Shown piece by piece: positions 33,595 through 38,221 of a DNA stretch of 38,221 nt. The stretch's first letter is position 1. Every line of letters begins with the position of its first letter. Source of the stretch: JAVBLT01 sp031553315 (GTDB taxonomy: Bacteria; Verrucomicrobiota; Kiritimatiellia; RFP12; DVOR01); assembly GCA_031553315.1 (NCBI GenBank), contig JAVBLT010000048.1:1-38221 (forward strand), given 5' to 3'. Under the pieces are notes generated by a model. That model saw only the letters and a program-made list of their open reading frames with translations. It ran no database searches and had not been told where the DNA came from. The position numbers and the translations under genes are program-made.

Positions 33595-33623
33595 AGTATA
33601 CGCCGAGTGAGCGGGAAGGACAA
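33595..33623 (-). promoter_or_regulatory. Promoter of the acyl-CoA synthetase gene
   Basis: Minus strand: TTGTCC (33623-33618), 17-bp spacer, TATACT (33600-33595). It lies in the 190-bp divergent gap shared with the GspG-like operon promoter, whose -35 is 62 bp away. Confidence 0.7.
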
Positions 33624-33685
33624 GCAAAAACCAGCCGCTGAAAATCGAGTTTTGGAGGAAGGAAAAAGAAACCCGAATTCGATAA

Positions 33686-33714
33686 TTGACGCAACAAACA
33701 CATTTTCCTATAAT
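33686..33714 (+). promoter_or_regulatory. Promoter of the GspG-like/antiporter/nadB operon
   Basis: TTGACG (33686-33691), 17-bp spacer, TATAAT (33709-33714). The -10 is perfect and the -35 misses one base, making this the closest to consensus in the window. It gives a leader of about 36 nt before the ATG at 33757. Confidence 0.85.
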
Positions 33715-33756
33715 GAAACGCATCTGTTTACTTTGTGTTTTCAAGGGATGTTTGGT

Positions 33757-34416
33757 ATGGGGATCACGATCAGGCGAAAATCAAAACAGCCGCTTGCGGT
33801 CTCCGCGCGGCAGGTTCAACGCCGGAAAATCGCGAATATGCGCAAAAAGGCGGAGCGTGAGCTTGATGCCGTGCGCAGCCATGCGCTTGATGTGAAAACC
33901 CTGCGCTCGCCGCGCGTGATCATCGCGATTCTCATTGTGCTGATTATCGTTGGCGGCGCCCTCGTTTCGAAGGTCGACAGAACCTCCGCCGCCGCCGCAA
34001 TCAGCCTTTCGCGCGCGCAAAAAAACGTCAACCACCTCGCCACCGCCCTCGCGCAGTTCCATTACAACACAGGCCGCTGGCCGTACAATGAAGAGGGCCT
34101 TCCCGCCCTCATGCGCGACCCGGGCGCGGAAGGCTGGGCCGGCCCCTACATCCGCCGCCTGCGCGCCGACATCTGGGATGTGCCCTACGGGTACCGCGCC
34201 CCCAACCCCGAAGCCGGCCAGCCCCTGCCGCTCATCTTCTCCTGCGGCCCCGACCGCCTCGCCTTCAGTGCCGACGATGTGACCGCCGAAGCCTCTTATT
34301 TCGATTTGACAACGCACGACCCGACCATGTTCTGGACGAATCGCCAGGAAACCGTCGGACAGCTGCGCCAACAGCGCGACCGCGGCAGCAAAACGCCCAG
34401 CCGCACTCCAAGGTAA
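33757..34416 (+). CDS. Membrane-anchored protein with a GspG (major pseudopilin)-like domain
   Basis: A 219-aa protein. Residues 1-53 are very basic and contain a helical stretch (RRKIANMRKKAERELDAVR). Residues 54-71 form one membrane helix (RVIIAILIVLIIVGGALV). Residues 90-175 resemble the C-terminal domain of type II secretion pseudopilin GspG: ALAQFHYNTGRWPYNEEGLPAL, then GWAGPYIRRLRADIWDVPYGY and the FSCGPDR turn. The prepilin peptidase site (Gly before Phe-Thr-Leu-Ile-Glu) is absent, so it should not be processed or assembled like a pilin. AAGGG 8-9 nt before the ATG at 33757 decides the start over the ATG at 33748. It is followed 16 nt later by the antiporter gene. No other secretion gene is in the window. 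Confidence 0.75.
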   Translation: MGITIRRKSKQPLAVSARQVQRRKIANMRKKAERELDAVRSHALDVKTLRSPRVIIAILIVLIIVGGALVSKVDRTSAAAAISLSRAQKNVNHLATALAQFHYNTGRWPYNEEGLPALMRDPGAEGWAGPYIRRLRADIWDVPYGYRAPNPEAGQPLPLIFSCGPDRLAFSADDVTAEASYFDLTTHDPTMFWTNRQETVGQLRQQRDRGSKTPSRTPR

Positions 34417-34432
34417 ACAGAAGGTTCCGCCC

Positions 34433-36466
34433 ATGTTTTTCAACGACCTCAGCATCGTCATCGTCGTTTCCGCTGTGATTGCGGTCATATTCAGCCGTTA
34501 CAACCTTCCCCAGACCGTCGGCTACATCGCGGCCGGCATCCTCATCGGCCCGCACATCCCCCTCAAGCTTATCGACACCCCCGGCAACATCCAGATGCTC
34601 AGCGACCTGGGCGTGATGTTCCTCATGTTTTCGATCGGCCTGGGCTTCAGCTTCAGGAAGGTGCGAGCCCTTGGCGCAGGCGTTGTTTTCCCGGCGTGTT
34701 ACGACGTCGCCTTCACCACGCTCGGCGGTTACGTCCTCGGGCAGTTCATGGGCTGGTCTCCCATCGAAAGCTTCCTCCTCGGCCTTATCATTTGCGACTC
34801 CTCCACCAGCATCGCCGCCAAAACCCTCGACGAGCTCGGCTGGACCCGCTATGCTTTTTCCGACGCCATCTTCGCCATCGCCCTGATTGAAGACGTGCTC
34901 GCCATCATCCTCATCGCGCTTCTCAACGGCCTGGCCACCGGCCAGGTCGATGTGAGCGCCCTCGCCCGCCAAACGGGCAGCCTGACCCTTTTCCTCGTCG
35001 GCGTCGTCGTCGTCGGCCTGTTGACCGTTCCCCGCCTCATCAACCGCATCAGCCTTTGGAAAAACGACGAAACCCTTCTCATCACCGTCCTTGCGCTTTG
35101 TTTCGGTGTTTCCTTTGCAGCCGTCAAGCTCGATCTCAGCCTCGTTTTGGGCGCCTTTCTTGTCGGCGTGATCATTGCCGAGGCGCGTTCCTCCCGGCGG
35201 ATCGAAAAAGCCGTCAAACCGCTCACCAGCCTTTTCAGCGCCGTTTTCTTTGTATCCGTGGGCCTTCAGGTCGATCCGGGCGTTCTCCTTCCGCTCTGGC
35301 CCACCGTCGTCCTCATCACCTTCGCCATGGTTCTTTTCAAGCTCCTCAACAGCGCAATCAGCTGCCTGCTCATCGGGCGCACGGGGCGCGACTCCTTCAA
35401 AATCGGCATCGGCCTGGGGCAAGTTGCGGAATTCGCCTTCATTATCGCGGCCATTGGTCTCGAAAAACATCTTACCGAGCGCCCCGTCTACCAGATTTCC
35501 GTTGGCGTGGCGCTCCTTTGCACCGCCATCAACCCCTACCTTCTGCGCTATTCGGACCGCATCTACGATGTGATGGAGCGCCACATCGGCAACAGCCCCC
35601 GCGAGCTCCTCCGCCACTACCGCTACTGGTTCAACTACGCCAAAGAAAGCCTCGCCCGCAACCATCTGCTGAAGAACCTCCAGAGAAACATCTTCCTTGT
35701 CATTATCCAGCTCGTTCTTCTCGCCGCCTTCTTCGTCGCCGCCCGTTTCATCGTGGTCTACTTCGACCCCGTCCACAACCTGCTTCGAAAAATCGACCGG
35801 CACACGCCCTTCAACCTCTCAAAAATAGCTGCGGCCGTCATCGTGATTCTCCTTGCCGCCCCCGTTTTCCTCAGCACCTTCTACACCGTCCGACGGCTCA
35901 CCCGCACCTTCGTCAACGATGCCTTTTCCTTTGGCCGCGCCTCGGAATGGGGCGACGGTTTCCGCGTTTTCCTCACTCGGGTGCTTATGACCGTCGGCCT
36001 TCTTGGCCTGCTGATCTACACCATGTTCCTCTGTTCCGTCACCCTTCTCGACCAATGGTACGAACAGCTCGTCCTCGTTGCCCTCATGACGGGGTTCATC
36101 GGCCTCTTCTCCCAGAAAATGAAGGCCAACTACAAAGAATCCCACGCCACCCTTGAGCGCGTCTTCGATTCCTCCCGTGTCGACGATGACAAAGACGACG
36201 ACGAACACGAATCGACCGGTCTCACCGCCATCCTCAGCATCCACACCCGCACCATCCTCATCCCCCCCGCCTCGCCCGCCATCGGCCAGACCCTCGGCCA
36301 GCTCAACGTCCGCGCCCGGACCGGCGTCAGCATCATCACCATCTACAGCGCCAATGCCACCCAAATCAGCCCCGGCAGCGATACCACCATCAACTCCGGC
36401 GACCAGATCATCGCCGTCGGCAAAGAAGAAGAGCTCGCCCAGGCCGCCGCTCTCCTTGAAGGTTAA
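34433..36466 (+). CDS. CPA2-family cation:proton antiporter (KefB-like) with a TrkA-C domain
   Basis: A 677-aa membrane protein. Residues 1-385 are a monovalent cation:proton antiporter-2 domain: LPQTVGYIAAGILIGPHI near the start, DSSTSIAAKTLDELG, and IEDVLAIILIALL with the conserved acidic residue of the ion path. Residues about 415-570 add four more membrane helices, which standard KefB/YbaL proteins lack. A charged linker (DDDKDDDEHE, about 584-593) leads to a TrkA-C/RCK-C domain (about 600-677, ending GDQIIAVGKEEELAQAAALLEG). The nucleotide-binding RCK-N domain of Kef proteins is not seen. It is likely to exchange K+ or Na+ for H+ at the inner membrane. AGAAGG lies 9 nt before the ATG. 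nadB follows after 6 nt. Confidence 0.85.
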   Translation: MFFNDLSIVIVVSAVIAVIFSRYNLPQTVGYIAAGILIGPHIPLKLIDTPGNIQMLSDLGVMFLMFSIGLGFSFRKVRALGAGVVFPACYDVAFTTLGGYVLGQFMGWSPIESFLLGLIICDSSTSIAAKTLDELGWTRYAFSDAIFAIALIEDVLAIILIALLNGLATGQVDVSALARQTGSLTLFLVGVVVVGLLTVPRLINRISLWKNDETLLITVLALCFGVSFAAVKLDLSLVLGAFLVGVIIAEARSSRRIEKAVKPLTSLFSAVFFVSVGLQVDPGVLLPLWPTVVLITFAMVLFKLLNSAISCLLIGRTGRDSFKIGIGLGQVAEFAFIIAAIGLEKHLTERPVYQISVGVALLCTAINPYLLRYSDRIYDVMERHIGNSPRELLRHYRYWFNYAKESLARNHLLKNLQRNIFLVIIQLVLLAAFFVAARFIVVYFDPVHNLLRKIDRHTPFNLSKIAAAVIVILLAAPVFLSTFYTVRRLTRTFVNDAFSFGRASEWGDGFRVFLTRVLMTVGLLGLLIYTMFLCSVTLLDQWYEQLVLVALMTGFIGLFSQKMKANYKESHATLERVFDSSRVDDDKDDDEHESTGLTAILSIHTRTILIPPASPAIGQTLGQLNVRARTGVSIITIYSANATQISPGSDTTINSGDQIIAVGKEEELAQAAALLEG

Positions 36467-36472
36467 TGTTCA

Positions 36473-38071
36473 ATGAAAACCCTCACCTGCGACTACCTCA
36501 TCGTCGGGACCGGCATTGCCGGCCTCATGACCGCCCTCCACCTCGCCCCTCACGGCCGCGTTCTCCTCGTCACCAAAAAAAACTCAGCCGACTCCAACAC
36601 CAACTACGCCCAGGGCGGCATATCCTGCGTGATGGATGAAAATGACGATTTCGAGAAACACATCGCCGATACCCTCGACGCGGGCGCCGGCCTCTGCGAA
36701 GAAAGCGTCGTCCGCCAGATCATCACCGCCGGCCCCGAACACATCCGCGAGCTCATCAGCCTGGGCGTGACCTTCAACCCCGGCCCCGACGGCAAAGAAT
36801 TCGATCTCGGCTGCGAAGGCGGCCACACCCACCGCCGCATCCTTCACGCCGGCGACATCACCGGCCGCCGCATCGAAACCGTCCTCCTCGAGCGCATCCG
36901 CGAACACCCCGGCATCACCCTCCTCCAGCACACGCCCCTCATCGACCTCGTCACCACCCGTTTCCTTCGCCAAAGCGGCCCCAACCGCGCCATCGGCGCC
37001 TATCTTCTCGAGGAACTCACCGGGAAAGTCATCGCCGTCGCCACACCCGCCGTCATCCTCGCCACCGGCGGCTGCGGCAAAGTCTACCAATACACCTGCA
37101 ATCCCGACATCGCCACCGGCGACGGTATCGCCATCGCCTGGCGCGCGGGCGCCGCCCTGCGCAACATGGAGATGATTCAGTTCCATCCCACCTGCCTCTA
37201 CCACCCCACCGCCCGCCGCTTCCTCATCAGCGAAGCCGTCCGCGGCGAAGGCGCCATCCTTGTGAATGCCGACGGCTCCCCTTTCATGGATCTGTACGAC
37301 GCCCGCGGATCGCTCGCCCCCCGCGACATCGTCGCCCGCGCGATCGACTCCGAAATGAAAAAACGCGGCACCCCCTACTGTTGCCTCGACATCCGCCACA
37401 AAGGCCGCGACTATCTTGAAAAACGCTTCCCCACCATTTTCAGCCAATGCCTCCAATACGGCATCGACATGAGCCGCGACCTCATCCCCATCGTCCCCGC
37501 CGCCCACTACTGCTGCGGCGGCATCGAGGCCACCCCCTCCGGCACCACCACCCTTCCCGGCCTCTACGCCGTGGGCGAATGCGCCTGCACCGGCCTTCAC
37601 GGCGCCAACCGCCTCGCCAGCAACTCGCTGCTCGAAGCCCTCGTCTGCGCCCACCTCACCGCCCGAAACATCCTGGCCAATCCCCCCCCCGCAACCCAAG
37701 CCGCCATTCCAGACTGGACTTACGGCAACGCCACCCCGCCCGACGAAGCCGTCCTCATCGCCCACAACTGGGCCGAGCTGCGCACCTGCATGTGGGACTA
37801 CGTGGGCATCGTCCGCACCGACAAACGCCTTGAGCGCGCCCATCGCCGCGTCCACAACCTCCGCCGCGAAATCAACGAATACTACTTCGACCACCTCCCC
37901 ACCGCCGATACCCTCGAACTCCGCAACCTGGCCGACGTCGCCGAGCTCATCATCCTCTCCGCCGCCGACCGCCGCGAGAGCCGCGGCCTCCATTATACCC
38001 TCGACTACCCCGAGCGCCTCCCCACTCCCCAAAACACCCGCCGCTCCCGCCGCAACATCGAATTGGGATAG
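36473..38071 (+). CDS. nadB: L-aspartate oxidase
   Basis: A 532-aa flavoenzyme that oxidises aspartate to iminoaspartate, the first step of de novo NAD synthesis, in the cytoplasm with NadA. GTGIAG (12-17) binds FAD. SNTNYAQGGISCV is the flavin region typical of NadB. EGGHTHRRILHAGDITGR and MIQFHPTCLYH carry active-site histidine and arginine residues, and VPAAHYCCGGIEA and GLHGANRLASNSLLEALV complete the fumarate-reductase-like core. NadB is favoured over fumarate reductase or succinate dehydrogenase because the protein is soluble, has the helical C-terminus and has no iron-sulfur partner gene. The ATG at 36473 follows the antiporter stop by 6 nt, with GAAGG about 10 nt upstream. Its linkage to an ion antiporter is not obviously functional. 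Repeat copy 4 follows 7 nt after the stop. Confidence 0.95.
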   Translation: MKTLTCDYLIVGTGIAGLMTALHLAPHGRVLLVTKKNSADSNTNYAQGGISCVMDENDDFEKHIADTLDAGAGLCEESVVRQIITAGPEHIRELISLGVTFNPGPDGKEFDLGCEGGHTHRRILHAGDITGRRIETVLLERIREHPGITLLQHTPLIDLVTTRFLRQSGPNRAIGAYLLEELTGKVIAVATPAVILATGGCGKVYQYTCNPDIATGDGIAIAWRAGAALRNMEMIQFHPTCLYHPTARRFLISEAVRGEGAILVNADGSPFMDLYDARGSLAPRDIVARAIDSEMKKRGTPYCCLDIRHKGRDYLEKRFPTIFSQCLQYGIDMSRDLIPIVPAAHYCCGGIEATPSGTTTLPGLYAVGECACTGLHGANRLASNSLLEALVCAHLTARNILANPPPATQAAIPDWTYGNATPPDEAVLIAHNWAELRTCMWDYVGIVRTDKRLERAHRRVHNLRREINEYYFDHLPTADTLELRNLADVAELIILSAADRRESRGLHYTLDYPERLPTPQNTRRSRRNIELG

Positions 38072-38078
38072 GGCAGGT

Positions 38079-38221
38079 TAGAGCATATTTCGATTGATCT
38101 TTCCGCTTTTTCTCGGTGCTTTTTGTTTTTGAACTTCACCCTTTCAGATCGCCGTAGCGTTGCTACGGCTCGCCTCAAGCGTTTGTAAAAACCAAAAATC
38201 ACCTTCGCAAAATCCGGAAAT
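38079..38221 (+). repeat. Palindromic dispersed repeat, copy 4 (cut by the window end)
   Basis: It begins with TAGAGCA at 38079 and runs to the last base. The first 95 bp are nearly identical to copies 1 and 3, including the hairpin GCCGTAGC-GTT-GCTACGGC. The second arm is more diverged (GCCTCAAGCGTTTGTAAAAACC). About 20 bp, with the expected TGCTCTA end, lie outside the window. It starts 7 nt after the nadB stop codon. Confidence 0.88.

Overview
The window looks like a stretch of chromosome from a high-GC, Gram-negative, probably anaerobic bacterium. An ExbB/ExbD/TonB-type module and several exported proteins point to an outer membrane. A hybrid-cluster protein and an iron-sulfur flavoprotein-like reductase suit an anaerobe. 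Protein character (a secreted transglutaminase-like/PA14/F5-8C protein, a GspG-like domain protein, a DUF2135 protein, an alpha2-type GlyRS) would fit the PVC superphylum, for example Lentisphaerota or Kiritimatiellota. That assignment is inference; no rRNA or tRNA gene was seen. No phage, CRISPR array or transposase gene is present. No gene-free stretch exceeds 300 bases.

Layout: (1) 1-452, the 3' end of a DUF2135 protein on +. (2) 693-5945, minus strand: citrate synthase, SDR epimerase, tsaB and an unknown 131-aa gene in one coupled operon, followed by an unusual hcp. (3) 6161-7623, plus strand: diacylglycerol/undecaprenol kinase and an exported unknown protein, with different-looking codon use and flanked by repeat copies. 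(4) 7613-11826, minus: an acetyltransferase with a predicted leaderless mRNA, aspS, an FMN reductase and tpiA, each with its own promoter and three of the boundaries marked by hairpins. (5) 11900-17509, minus: an RpiB-GlyA fusion, an MTH1-like Nudix hydrolase and an ABC exporter (ATPase and permease). (6) 17610-21182, minus: a 1190-aa exported multidomain protein. (7) 21292-27985, minus: gyrA, a phosphoesterase, glycyl-tRNA synthetase, two small DMT transporters and a GT2 glycosyltransferase. (8) 28147-31776, minus: thrC, a YkgJ-type protein, exbB, exbD and a tonB-like gene, mostly overlapping. (9) 31857-33566, minus: an acyl-CoA synthetase. (10) 33757-38071, plus: a GspG-like membrane protein, a CPA2 antiporter and nadB.

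Two signals run through the window. First, a 161-163 bp palindromic repeat occurs four times (496-658, 6555-6715, 8256-8416, and from 38079 to the window end). It has TAGAGCA/TGCTCTA ends, two arms of about 72 bp and a conserved 8-bp GCCGTAGC hairpin at its centre, so it resembles a miniature transposable element. Second, twelve operon starts carry sigma70-like promoters, eleven with an exact 17-bp spacer and seven with a -35 beginning TTGC. At two genes the -10 lies exactly 6 nt before the ATG, which predicts leaderless mRNAs.

How the genes fit together: RpiB (ribose-5-phosphate), GlyA (one-carbon units) and the MTH1-like Nudix protein form a coupled nucleotide-supply and clean-up cluster. 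The GT2 enzyme and paired 4-TM transporters look like a polyprenyl-phosphate-sugar synthesis and flipping unit. ExbB/ExbD/TonB with a cysteine-cluster protein look like outer-membrane uptake. All functions are inferred from sequence reading; no database search was run.
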